DNA of 64,000 nt, from contig NZ_MVOI01000003.1 of assembly GCF_002283555.1 (NCBI RefSeq), positions 1,905,578 through 1,969,577 of the forward strand. Reading direction: 5' to 3'. The stretch is from Rubrivirga sp. SAORIC476 (GTDB lineage Bacteria; Bacteroidota; Rhodothermia; Rhodothermales; Rubricoccaceae). Numbering within the stretch: the stretch's first letter is position 1; each line of letters opens with the position of its first letter. The notes under the pieces are model-generated. The model was not told the origin of the DNA. It did not search any database and saw only the letters and a program-made list of their open reading frames with translations. Made by a program: the position numbers and the translations under genes. Positions 1 to 10,243 of this stretch are shown here, in pieces.

Positions 1-132
1 CTCGCCGAGCCCCGTCCGCTCCTGGATCTCGGGGATGCGTGACGCCCACGTCCCATACAGTACCCCGTTGGCGGCGAACGGCAGCGCGGCGGACCGCAGG
101 CGTGGCGTCTGGAGAAAGGGGGGAAGGGTCAT
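1..132 (-). CDS. MFS transporter, N-terminal fragment (cut by window edge)
   Basis: Only the first 44 codons are in the window; the gene runs off the left edge. The start ATG (132-130) overlaps the stop of the upstream 148-residue gene in an ATGA arrangement, which fixes the start and implies translational coupling. The visible peptide contains AANGVLYGTWASRIPEIQE. That pattern (first transmembrane helix, then W-x-x-R-I-P-x-x-Q) is typical of the first helix and loop of YbjJ-like major facilitator transporters. Substrate unknown. The family call rests on a short stretch and would be settled by the rest of the gene. Confidence 0.6.
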   Translation of the reverse strand, partial: MTLPPFLQTPRLRSAALPFAANGVLYGTWASRIPEIQERTGLGE

Positions 133-575
133 CCCGGCGCGGCGATGAATGCCTGCCGACGCGCTCGCAAATCCGCCCAGACTGCGTCGGGCACGAGCGC
201 GCGGACCGCCGTTTCCACAGCCGCCGGGTCGCCCGCCTCGGCGACGGCGTCGCGGGGGACGGATACGGATCGTCCCTCGGCTGTCACACGGAGGGTCCAG
301 CCGCTGCCCCCGATGTGCCTCGGGCGGCGAGGCGTCCAGTCGGCTTCGAACAGACCGGCCTCACGGAGTGCTGTGACGAGCGTCTCTCGGTCGAACGCCG
401 TCGGTGTGAGGGGCACCGTCCAGGTGGGCGTGTCGGCGCCCGCATAGCCCGGCCTCAGCGCGACCTCCGCCCCGTCGGCATCGAGGCGGATGCGGACGGC
501 GTAGTGATGCGGCGGCGGCATCGACCCCGCCGACCAGCGGTAGTCGAGCGAGAGGTCGGCCGGAGCAGCGGGCAC
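129..575 (-). CDS. hypothetical protein, 148 aa
   Basis: Not recognised. It is a soluble-looking protein with no signal peptide or membrane segment, starting at GTG (575-573). The N-terminal half carries LDYRWSAGSMPPPHHYAVRI followed by alternating beta-like stretches; the C-terminal half has a possible helix ending in RRQAFIAAPG. Its stop codon overlaps the start of the MFS transporter gene by 4 nt, so the two are probably co-translated. It lies directly downstream of the hybrid kinase gene (96 nt gap, same strand). Codon use matches the neighbours. Real coding sequence is likely from the tight coupling, but the function is open. Confidence 0.6.
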   Translation of the reverse strand: MPAAPADLSLDYRWSAGSMPPPHHYAVRIRLDADGAEVALRPGYAGADTPTWTVPLTPTAFDRETLVTALREAGLFEADWTPRRPRHIGGSGWTLRVTAEGRSVSVPRDAVAEAGDPAAVETAVRALVPDAVWADLRARRQAFIAAPG

Positions 576-671
576 AAGGGAGGGCGGACGGGGAGCCCGA
601 AGCTAGCGGCGACGCTGACCCGGCGGCGCCTGGCTCTTAGAGCCACGACAGGGCACCGGAATCCAGTTCCT

Positions 672-3131
<2,460 letters not shown>

Positions 3132-3213
3132 ACGACTAGAAATGAGGGTCCCTTCTGTATCGGCCGATGCTGGCTCGACTGAAGCCTCCGGGGAATCCAG
3201 AGGCACAGGCACA

Positions 3214-3258
3214 GGAGAAATCAGAAACGCGCCCGTAGGCGCGGTTTCTGATCTCTCC
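3214..3258. terminator. long hairpin, probable terminator of the aldo/keto reductase gene
   Basis: Inverted repeat ATCAGAAAC-GCGCC / GGCGC-GGTTTCTGAT with a CGTA loop (3234-3237), one bulged G, and flanking GGAGA/TCTCC pairing that extends the stem to 3214-3258. It lies about 90 nt past the reductase stop and just upstream of the hybrid kinase gene on the same strand. No clear U-tract follows. Confidence 0.6.
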
Positions 3259-3344
3259 CTCGCCGTGCGTCGGTCTGGCCTCCGCGACCCCAGGGCCCAC
3301 CTCTCGGCGGGGCCGCATCGATCCCGTTTGGAGCCCGCCCTCGC

Positions 3345-4358
3345 TCAGCCCTTCAGAATGGCGTCGATGGCTTCGATCTCGTCGTCAGACAGCGGCGGCT
3401 GGGCCAGCATCGCGACGGCTTCCTCGATCTGCGCGACGCGGCTGGCGCCGATGAGGGTGGAGGTCACCTCCGGCCGGCGGCGCGTCCACGCCAGCGCCAG
3501 TTGCGCCATCGACTGTCCGCGGCCTTGCGCGATCTCCCGGAGCCGACGGACGGTCTCCACCACGTCGTCGGTGACCTGGTCTTCCCGCAGGAAGCCCTCG
3601 GCACGTGCGGCGCGCGATCCCTCGGGGATGCCGTCCAGGTACTTGTCCGTCAATAGCCCCTGCGCGAGTGGCGAAAACACGATGGCTCCCGCGCCGACCT
3701 CCGTCAGCGCGTCGAACAGGCCTGCCTCGGGGTCGCGGACGAGCAGGCTGTACTTCGGCTGGTGGATCAGCAGCGGCGCCCCCAACTCGTCCAGCAGACG
3801 GGCCGCCTCGCGCGTCTGCTCGGGCGGGTAGTTCGAGATGCCCGCGTAGAGCGCCTTGCCCGCGTGGACGGCGTGCGCCAGCGCCCCCATCGTCTCCTCC
3901 AGTGGCGTCTCGGGGTCGAACCGGTGGCTGTAGAAGATGTCGACGTAGTCCAGGCCCATCCGGTCGAGGCTCTGGTCGAGGCTGGAGAGGAGCGTCTTGC
4001 GCGAGCCCCACTCCCCGTACGGGCCGGGGCCCATGCCGTAGCCCGCCTTGGTCGAGATCACCAGTTCGTCGCGGTACGGCCCGAGGTCCTCGGCCAGGAT
4101 CCGGCCGAACGTCTCTTCGGCCGAGCCCGGCTTGGGGCCGTAGTTGTTGGCGAGGTCGAAGTGCGTGATGCCGAGGTCGAACGCCCGCAGCGCCATCGCG
4201 CGAGCGTTCTCGTACACATCCACCGAGCCGAAGTTGTGCCACAGGCCGAGCGACACGGCGGGCAGCTTCAGGCCCGACTGCCCGCAGCGGACGTAGTCCA
4301 TCGCGTCGTACCGGTCGGCGGCGGGGGCGTACGGGGCAGAGTCGTTGCGGTAGATCAC
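3345..4358 (-). CDS. aldo/keto reductase, YghZ (L-glyceraldehyde-3-phosphate reductase) type
   Basis: NADPH-dependent cytosolic TIM-barrel reductase of 337 residues, close to the usual 340-350 for the YghZ/Gpr group and the Kv-beta-like AKRs. The catalytic tetrad is visible: Asp and Tyr in FDLANNYGP, Lys in ISTKAGYG and His in FYSHRFDP. The opening MDYVRCGQSGLKLPAVSLG and the extended motif with YGEWGSRKTLL are typical of the YghZ branch. The C-terminal cofactor segment includes STLIGASRVAQIEEAV. The gene stands alone between two hairpins. The exact substrate cannot be read from sequence: methylglyoxal and L-glyceraldehyde 3-phosphate are known for the E. coli member, but other aldehydes are possible. 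Confidence 0.9.
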   Translation of the reverse strand: MIYRNDSAPYAPAADRYDAMDYVRCGQSGLKLPAVSLGLWHNFGSVDVYENARAMALRAFDLGITHFDLANNYGPKPGSAEETFGRILAEDLGPYRDELVISTKAGYGMGPGPYGEWGSRKTLLSSLDQSLDRMGLDYVDIFYSHRFDPETPLEETMGALAHAVHAGKALYAGISNYPPEQTREAARLLDELGAPLLIHQPKYSLLVRDPEAGLFDALTEVGAGAIVFSPLAQGLLTDKYLDGIPEGSRAARAEGFLREDQVTDDVVETVRRLREIAQGRGQSMAQLALAWTRRRPEVTSTLIGASRVAQIEEAVAMLAQPPLSDDEIEAIDAILKG

Positions 4359-4411
4359 GGGGGCAGGCGCGTGGCCGGGTAGGTGAGGACAGGGCCACCG
4401 AGGTGGCCGCG

Positions 4412-4442
4412 GAGGGTCTCAGGACCGCCGGTCCTGAGCCTC
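4412..4442. terminator. perfect hairpin after the receiver-kinase gene
   Basis: CTCAGGACC (4418-4426), loop GCC, GGTCCTGAG (4430-4438), extended by GAGG/CCTC after a small bulge. It sits 61 nt past the stop of the receiver-kinase gene, before the aldo/keto reductase gene. Probable terminator; no U-tract. Confidence 0.6.
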
Positions 4443-4502
4443 AGTTCCACACCTCCCGCGTGCGCCGAGGACTCGCAGCGCTCCCCGGGCGGGAGGCTCC
4501 GG

Positions 4503-5636
4503 CTACGTCTCCGCGAGGGGAGACGTCTCGGCGGCCGCGATCCACAGGGTCGCCCGGGTGCCCTGGCCCACGGACGAGGCGATCTCGAACCGCCCACCCA
4601 GGAGTTCGAGCCGCCGCCGGACACTGTAGAGCCCGAACTGCTCGTCGGCCGCGAGGCTGGCAGGATCGAAGCCGGCGCCCGCGTCGGACACCACCACCAC
4701 GACCTCCTGGCGGTCCCGGCGAAGGTGTACAGTAGCGCGGTCCACGCGGGCGTGCTTGACGACGTTGAACAGCAGCTCGCGGACGAGTTCGGTCAGCAGG
4801 ACCCGCACCTCCCGGTCCCCGATCACGACGGGGTCGCGGGCCTCGACCTCTACCGTGAGCGCGTACGTCTTGTGGACGTGGGTGGCGAGCCACCGGAGCG
4901 CGAGCGAAAAGTCGTCGGCGTCGAGGACGGGCGGCGTGAAGCCGAGCGCGAGCTGGCGCGTCGCCTCGATGCCCTCGCCGACGATGTCGTAGGCGCGAAG
5001 GATGCGGTCGCGGAAGGGCGCCGCCTCGGGCGTCTTCTGGACGCCTTCCAGCAGGATTTGCGCGCCGAAGAGCAACTGCTGGACGTGGTCGTGGAGGAGC
5101 GCCGAGATGCGTCGGCGCTCGGCCTGCTCGGCGAGCGTGAGGGCCGAGGCGAGCGCGCGGATCTCGCGGTTCGACACGGCCAGGGCGTCGGCCTGCTCGA
5201 CCATCTGGTCGCGCTGCCGCGCGATCTCGGCCTGGTGGTCGGCCACGGCGCGCCGGAGGGCGGCCGTCTCGACGGCGCGCTGGAGGGCCCGCTCGAGCGA
5301 CTCGGCTGTGAGATTCCCCTTGGCGATGTAGTCGAGCGCGCCCGCCCGCATCGTCTCGACGGCGACCTCCATGTCACTGACGCCCGTCAGCATGACCACC
5401 GGGAGGCCGAGGTCGGTGAACCAGGGCAGCAGCGCGAGGCCGTCCGCGTCGGGCAGCCGGAGGTCGAGCAGGACCACGTCGGGGGCGTGGCCGTCGAAGC
5501 CGGTCTCAATGCACGCCTTGCCCTTGGCGGCCGTGGCGGCCTGGCAGACCTCGTGCTCGGGCCGGAGCGCGCGGAGGACCCGTGCCCGGTCCACCTCGTC
5601 GTCGTCGATGAGGAGAATGCGGAAGCCCGGAGTCAT
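4503..5636 (-). CDS. receiver-histidine kinase fusion (REC-HisKA_3-HATPase)
   Basis: 377 residues. An N-terminal receiver (1-125) has the acidic pocket in LLIDDDEVD, phospho-Asp in VVLLDLRLPD, LTG and the conserved Lys in YIAKGN. A coiled-coil linker follows, then a NarL/DegS-type dimerisation domain with ERRRISALLHDHVQQLLFGA, whose His is the likely phosphorylation site. A HATPase_c domain ends the protein (ELVRELLFNVVKHARVD; DAGAGFD). The receiver sits upstream of the kinase, so phosphorylation of the receiver probably tunes kinase activity. There is no DNA-binding output. The start ATG overlaps the stop of the single-domain receiver gene by 4 nt. A NarL/LuxR-type partner is expected but is not in the window. 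Confidence 0.9.
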   Translation of the reverse strand: MTPGFRILLIDDDEVDRARVLRALRPEHEVCQAATAAKGKACIETGFDGHAPDVVLLDLRLPDADGLALLPWFTDLGLPVVMLTGVSDMEVAVETMRAGALDYIAKGNLTAESLERALQRAVETAALRRAVADHQAEIARQRDQMVEQADALAVSNREIRALASALTLAEQAERRRISALLHDHVQQLLFGAQILLEGVQKTPEAAPFRDRILRAYDIVGEGIEATRQLALGFTPPVLDADDFSLALRWLATHVHKTYALTVEVEARDPVVIGDREVRVLLTELVRELLFNVVKHARVDRATVHLRRDRQEVVVVVSDAGAGFDPASLAADEQFGLYSVRRRLELLGGRFEIASSVGQGTRATLWIAAAETSPLAET

Positions 5637-6076
5637 GCGGCGGCGCCCTGGCTCGGCGGAAACTCGACGAGGCGCCAGTAGACGCGCAGCAGCTTGACCA
5701 CCTCCAGGAAGTCCTCGCCCGCCCGGCTCTTCAGGATGTAGCCGGCCACGTTGTGTTCATAGGCCGCCACCTTGTCCTCCTCGCGGTCGCTCGTCGTGAG
5801 CACGAACACGATCGTGCGTGACAGCGCGGGGTCGGCACGGATGGCATCGAGGAACTCGATCCCGTTCATGCGCGGCATGTTGACGTCGAGCAGGACGACG
5901 TACGGATGCGGTACCTCGACCTCGCTCTCCCCACGCAGCGCCGCGAGCGCCTCGACCCCGTCGCGCACGACGACGAACGGGTTGGCGATGCGATGCTGCC
6001 GGAAGGCGCGCTGGATGGCCTCCGCGTCGATGGCATCGTCCTCGACCAGGAGGAGGGTGACGCTGTTTACTTCCAA
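5633..6076 (-). CDS. single-domain response regulator (Rcp1-like)
   Basis: 147-residue receiver with no output domain. It shows LLVEDDAIDAEAI (acidic pocket), phospho-Asp in VVLLDVNMPRMNG, VLTTSD and Lys in GYILKSR, followed by a short tail. Receivers of this Rcp1/CheY-like group typically pair with phytochrome-like or multi-PAS kinases, and the gene upstream is exactly such a kinase. The only credible start is TTG (6076-6074). The gap to the upstream kinase is 4 nt and the stop overlaps the next start by 4 nt, so all three genes are one transcription and translation unit. It probably shuttles phosphate from the PAS kinase. Confidence 0.9.
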   Translation of the reverse strand: MEVNSVTLLLVEDDAIDAEAIQRAFRQHRIANPFVVVRDGVEALAALRGESEVEVPHPYVVLLDVNMPRMNGIEFLDAIRADPALSRTIVFVLTTSDREEDKVAAYEHNVAGYILKSRAGEDFLEVVKLLRVYWRLVEFPPSQGAAA

Positions 6077-6080
6077 GACG

Positions 6081-8372
6081 TTAGGTGTCTACCTGTGTGG
6101 GCCATGTGAACCGGAACATAGCCCCCCGCCCCTCGCCAGGCTCGATCCACACCCGCCCGCCCCGGCTCTGGACCGCTTTCTTGACGATCGAGAGCCCCAT
6201 GCCGCTGCCTTCCACCTCGTCTCGCGGGCGGAGGGTCTGGAACAGGCCGAACACGCGGTCCCGGTACTCGGGCGCGATGCCTGGCCCATCGTCGGCGACC
6301 GTGAACTCCGCCCAGTCGCCGTCCATCCGGGCCGACACCGTCACGCGCCCGTCCGGTCGGTCGTGGTGCTTGACAGCATTCGAGACGAGGTTGCGAATGA
6401 CGAGCGCCAGCGGCGCCCGCGCGCTCACGAGCGTCGGGAACGTGCCCGCCACCTGGACCTCGACGCCCGTGGGCGGGGCCACGAGCGCGACCGCCTCGCG
6501 GACGAGGGCCGCGGTGTCGATGGCCTCGGGCGCAGCCTCCTTGCGCCCCACGCGAGAGTACGTCAGGAGGCTGTCGAGGAGCCGCTCCATCCGCCCGACC
6601 CGGCCGCGGAGGAGCGACAGGTGCCGGACCGAGGGCTCGGGCAGGACGTCTTTGGCGTCTTCCTCGATCCAGGCCGCGAGGCTGTCGATGGCGCGGAGCG
6701 GAGCCTTGAGGTCGTGGCTGGCCACGTAGGCGAACTGGTCGAGCTCGGCGTTCGACCGTTCGAGTTCGGCCGTCCGCGCTTCGACGCGGTCCTCCAACTC
6801 GTCGTTGAGTGCCCGGAGTGCCTGCTCGGCCGCCCGCTGCTCGGTGATGTCGGTGAACAGGAGTGCGACCCGCATGCTGCCCTCGCCTCCGACACGAACG
6901 GCATAGACGTCGAACCAGCGGCCCAGGGCATCCGAGCCGTTCTCGAACCGGAGCGGCTCGCCCGTCTCGGCGACGCGGGCATAGGTCTCGACCCAGTGGG
7001 GCTCGAGGTCGGGGATCAGCTCGTAGGCCCTCCGGCCCTCGGCGCCGACGAGCCCGGTCTGTGCCACGAACGCGGGGTTGGTCTCCACGAAGCGGTAGTC
7101 CACCGGCCGGCCGTCGGCGTCGTAGATCAGGTCGAGGATGCTGAACCCGACGTCGATGGAGTCGAACAGGGTTCGGTAGCGGGCCTCGCTCTGCCGGAGC
7201 CGCTCGTCGGCTTCCTTGAGCGCGTGGATGTCGGTGGCTGTCCCGTACCAGCGGCTGACGCGGTCGCGCTCGTCGCGGGCGGGCACGGCGCGGCTGAGGT
7301 GCCAGCGGTAGCTGCCGTCGCGCATCTGAACGCGGTGCTCGCACTCGTACGGCATGCCCTCGACGACTGCGGTCTCCCACGCCTCGGTCGTCCGCCCGAG
7401 GTCGGCCGGGTGGACCACCGGGGCCCATGCCCACGTGCCGTCCTCGGCGGGTTCGATGCCTCCGTAGAGGTCCCGCCGCTGGTTGTAGTACTCGACGGTG
7501 CCGTCCGGGCGGGCGGTCCAGACGAGCTGGGGCGTGGCGTCGGCGAGCCGGCGGAAGTCGATCTCGCTCTGCCGGAGCGCCTCCTCGGCCTGCTTCGCCT
7601 CGGTGATGTCCTGGACGACCCCCGCGATGCGGCCCGCGTCGATGGCGCGCCCCGTGACGCGCACCCAGCAGACAGGCTCCGACGGGTGGGTGACCCGGTA
7701 TTCCTCACGGAAGGCGCCGCCCGAGTCGACCGCCCGCCGGTAGGCCGCGAGCACGCGCTCCCGGTCGGCCTCGTGGAGAAGCAGGGTCGCCTCCTCGAAC
7801 GAGCGTCGGCGGGCCACAGGCGGGTCGCCGTGGATGGCCTGGAACTGGGCGTCGCCGAAGACGGTGCCGTCGGCGAGGTCCACGTCCCATCGTCCCATGC
7901 TGGCCGCGTCGAGCGCTGTCTGGAGATCCGCGGAGGCCAGCGCCGCCGCGGCGCTCGCCGCGCGGACCTCGGTCCGATCGATGGCGACGAGCACGGTGCG
8001 CCGGGGACGATGGCCGCTCTCGGTCCCGTCAGACACGACCCGCTCGTGCACGTCCAGCCAGCGGACCGAGCCGTCGGGCTGGATCACGCGGGACTCCATG
8101 GCGAAGCTCCCGTCTCCGTCCGGGGGGAGAGACGCCGCGGACCGGCGCTCGATCTCGGCACGGTCGGCCGGGTGGAACCGTGCGAGGACATCGGTGCGAG
8201 GGACGGGGAGCCCAACAGGCAGGCCGAACAGCTCGGCGCCGCGCGCGTCCGCGGTCGCGGTGTCGCCGTCGATGACCAGCGTCCCGAAGTCGACCAGCGC
8301 CGCGACCTGATCGAGGCGGCCATCGGTCTCGGCGGCGTCCGAGGGAGGGGGGAGTAAGGAACCGTCGGGCAC
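6081..8372 (-). CDS. multi-PAS sensor histidine kinase, soluble, phytochrome-like kinase core
   Basis: 763 residues, no membrane segments, GTG start at 8372. Four PAS/PAC units are recognisable (roughly 20-130, 150-265, 270-390 and 400-510), the second and third ending in VVQDITEAKQAEEAL and YGTATDIHALKEADE. The HisKA domain has DQFAYVASHDLKAPLRAI, the SHDLK version seen in phytochrome-type kinases. HATPase_c follows with NLVSNAVKHHD, DDGPGIAPEYRDRVF and GSGMGLSIVKK. It is first in a three-gene unit with a single receiver and a receiver-kinase, implying a small phosphorelay. The ligand is unknown; several PAS domains have the tryptophan-rich PAS_3 look. Confidence 0.92.
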   Translation of the reverse strand: MPDGSLLPPPSDAAETDGRLDQVAALVDFGTLVIDGDTATADARGAELFGLPVGLPVPRTDVLARFHPADRAEIERRSAASLPPDGDGSFAMESRVIQPDGSVRWLDVHERVVSDGTESGHRPRRTVLVAIDRTEVRAASAAAALASADLQTALDAASMGRWDVDLADGTVFGDAQFQAIHGDPPVARRRSFEEATLLLHEADRERVLAAYRRAVDSGGAFREEYRVTHPSEPVCWVRVTGRAIDAGRIAGVVQDITEAKQAEEALRQSEIDFRRLADATPQLVWTARPDGTVEYYNQRRDLYGGIEPAEDGTWAWAPVVHPADLGRTTEAWETAVVEGMPYECEHRVQMRDGSYRWHLSRAVPARDERDRVSRWYGTATDIHALKEADERLRQSEARYRTLFDSIDVGFSILDLIYDADGRPVDYRFVETNPAFVAQTGLVGAEGRRAYELIPDLEPHWVETYARVAETGEPLRFENGSDALGRWFDVYAVRVGGEGSMRVALLFTDITEQRAAEQALRALNDELEDRVEARTAELERSNAELDQFAYVASHDLKAPLRAIDSLAAWIEEDAKDVLPEPSVRHLSLLRGRVGRMERLLDSLLTYSRVGRKEAAPEAIDTAALVREAVALVAPPTGVEVQVAGTFPTLVSARAPLALVIRNLVSNAVKHHDRPDGRVTVSARMDGDWAEFTVADDGPGIAPEYRDRVFGLFQTLRPRDEVEGSGMGLSIVKKAVQSRGGRVWIEPGEGRGAMFRFTWPTQVDT

Positions 8373-8442
8373 GGCAGGGGAGGACAGGGCCGCCTAACGT
8401 ACCTGCGAGCAGGTGTCGCTCGCCGCGCCGAGGCGGACCGGC

Positions 8443-8991
8443 TCAGCCGAGGGCGGTCCGCACGCCCCGGCGGACGAGGTCGACGGTGAGGCCGTAGACG
8501 AGGTGCGAGCCGAACTCCCAGACCCACCACGCGGTCGGCATGTCGCGGGGGGAGGCCTGGAGGCCGGCGGCCGGGAGCGTCGTGCCGTGGGTGGCGGCGA
8601 ACAGCGCCGCGGCGGCGGGGATGCCGAACCCGACCTCCGCGTCGGTCACCTCGGCGAGCACGCCGTAGGCCACGCCCGCGCTCGTCCCGAAGGTCCAGTG
8701 GATGGCGTTCTGCGCTTCCAGCTTCTCGTCGCGGCTCAGCGTCACGCCGACGAGGTCGGTCGCGCCCTGGGCCATGTACGACGGAGGCATCCGGTCGGGG
8801 TGGCCCTGCACGTCGGCTCCGGGGCGCTCCTTCTGGGCGTGCGTCGGGGGGAACCAGCGCTCGCCGAGGTTCTGGAGGATGGGCTCGGCCTGGCTCTTGA
8901 CGACCGTGCCGACGAGCCCGCCGATGAGCCCGGCGAGGGCGCCTTTCCAGATCGACGGCTGCAGATGGGCGGAGGGATTCGAACTCGACAT
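8443..8991 (-). CDS. YagU-like (DUF1440) inner-membrane protein
   Basis: 182-residue protein with helices near the N terminus (WKGALAGLIGGLVGTVVK), the middle (IHWTFGTSAGVAYGVLAE, then IPAAAALFAATHG) and the C terminus (VWEFGSHLVYGLTVDLVR). The order and the charged segment between helices one and two match the DUF1440/YagU family, a poorly understood inner-membrane family linked in E. coli to acid tolerance. Single gene, divergent from the 2-hydroxyacid dehydrogenase with 134 nt between starts. The ATG is preceded by the C/T-rich leader typical of this window. The family call is fairly secure; the function is not. Confidence 0.75.
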   Translation of the reverse strand: MSSSNPSAHLQPSIWKGALAGLIGGLVGTVVKSQAEPILQNLGERWFPPTHAQKERPGADVQGHPDRMPPSYMAQGATDLVGVTLSRDEKLEAQNAIHWTFGTSAGVAYGVLAEVTDAEVGFGIPAAAALFAATHGTTLPAAGLQASPRDMPTAWWVWEFGSHLVYGLTVDLVRRGVRTALG

Positions 8992-9125
8992 GGGAGGTGT
9001 GGGAGAGAGGGGAGGAGTCCAACCCTGACGCTCCTGCGGTGTTCGTCACGAGCCTCGCCTCGGGCCATCCCCGAGGATCCCCGCCGCGCGCCGGTTCGTG
9101 CCTCGCTTCCCTCTCGCGCATTCGG

Positions 9126-10091
9126 ATGCCCACCCTCCTCGTCTGCCTCCCCGACGACCAACTCCCCGATCTCGACCGCGTCCGCGCCCTGGCGCCCGAG
9201 TTCGAGGTCGTCCGCACCCGCTCCAAGGAGGACGTCCGCCCCCACCTCGGCGAGGTCACGGTCGCCCTCGGCTACTTCCCGCCCGCGCTCGTGGCCGAGG
9301 CACCGGCCCTGGAGTGGATCCAGTCGTGGAGTGCCGGGCTCGACTGGCTCGTCGCGCACGAGGCGTTCGACTCGTCGGCGCACCCGGACCTGATGGTGAC
9401 GAGCGCGTCGGGCGTCCACGCCGTTCCCATCGGCGAGCACGTGTTCGCGATGCTGCTGGCCGTCGCGCGCGACCTACCCCGCGCGTTCCGTGACCAGCGC
9501 GACCGCCGGTGGGGCACGTCGGACGACTACGGGGGCGTGTTCGAGTGGCTGAACAAGCGCCTCGTGATGATCGGCGCCGGCTCCATCGGCGAGCGCGTGA
9601 TCCGGCTGGCCGACGCCTTCGGCATGACGGCGGTGGCCGTGCGCCACAGCGGGCGCGAGACGCCCGGCGCCCTCCGCACGGTCACGCCCGACGCCATGAC
9701 CGATGAACTGGCCGAGGCGGACGCCGTCGTGGCTGCGCTCCCCGCCACCGCCGCGACGTACCGCATGCTCGACGCGAGCGTGTTCGGTGCCATGAAGCGC
9801 GGGGCCGTGTTCGTCAACGTCGGCCGGGGGGAGACGGTCGACCAGTACGACCTGATCGAGGCGCTGCGCTCGGGGCAGGTCGGCGCGGCCGGGCTCGACG
9901 TGGTCGAGGACGAGCCGCTGCCCGCCTCGTCGCCGCTGTGGACGATGGACAACGTGATCGTGACGCCCCACGTCGCGGGCGACACGCCGCGCTACGCCGA
10001 CCGCGCGCTGGCCCTGTTCGCCGACAACCTCAATCGGTGGCGAGCGGGCAGCGACCTCCGCAACCGCGTGGACCTCGACGCCGGGTACTGA
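9126..10091 (+). CDS. D-2-hydroxyacid dehydrogenase (NAD-binding)
   Basis: 321-residue cytosolic enzyme of the D-isomer-specific 2-hydroxyacid dehydrogenase family (phosphoglycerate, glyoxylate and hydroxypyruvate reductases). The Rossmann motif GAGSIGERV is near residue 148. The catalytic Arg lies in NVGRGETVD, Glu in LDVVEDEPL and His in TPHVAGDT. The family segment WIQSWSAGLDWL is present. I chose the ATG at 9126 (MPTLLVCLPDD) because it begins the conserved fold; an in-frame extension to 8997 is low-quality sequence. The specific substrate cannot be assigned. It is the first gene on the strand leading to the formate dehydrogenase block but is separated from it by 152 nt. Confidence 0.9.
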   Translation: MPTLLVCLPDDQLPDLDRVRALAPEFEVVRTRSKEDVRPHLGEVTVALGYFPPALVAEAPALEWIQSWSAGLDWLVAHEAFDSSAHPDLMVTSASGVHAVPIGEHVFAMLLAVARDLPRAFRDQRDRRWGTSDDYGGVFEWLNKRLVMIGAGSIGERVIRLADAFGMTAVAVRHSGRETPGALRTVTPDAMTDELAEADAVVAALPATAATYRMLDASVFGAMKRGAVFVNVGRGETVDQYDLIEALRSGQVGAAGLDVVEDEPLPASSPLWTMDNVIVTPHVAGDTPRYADRALALFADNLNRWRAGSDLRNRVDLDAGY

Positions 10092-10243
10092 TGCCTCCGG
10101 CCCCTCTCGCCTCGGGGAGGTCGCGGGCCGACCCTGGTGGCAGGCCGACCGAGGCGGAGGCAGTCAGGCGAGTCCCGAGCGCCGCGCCGGATCCCGACCG
10201 CCCGCGGCGGGTGTACCCTGCGCTCCCTTCACGATGCCTCCGC

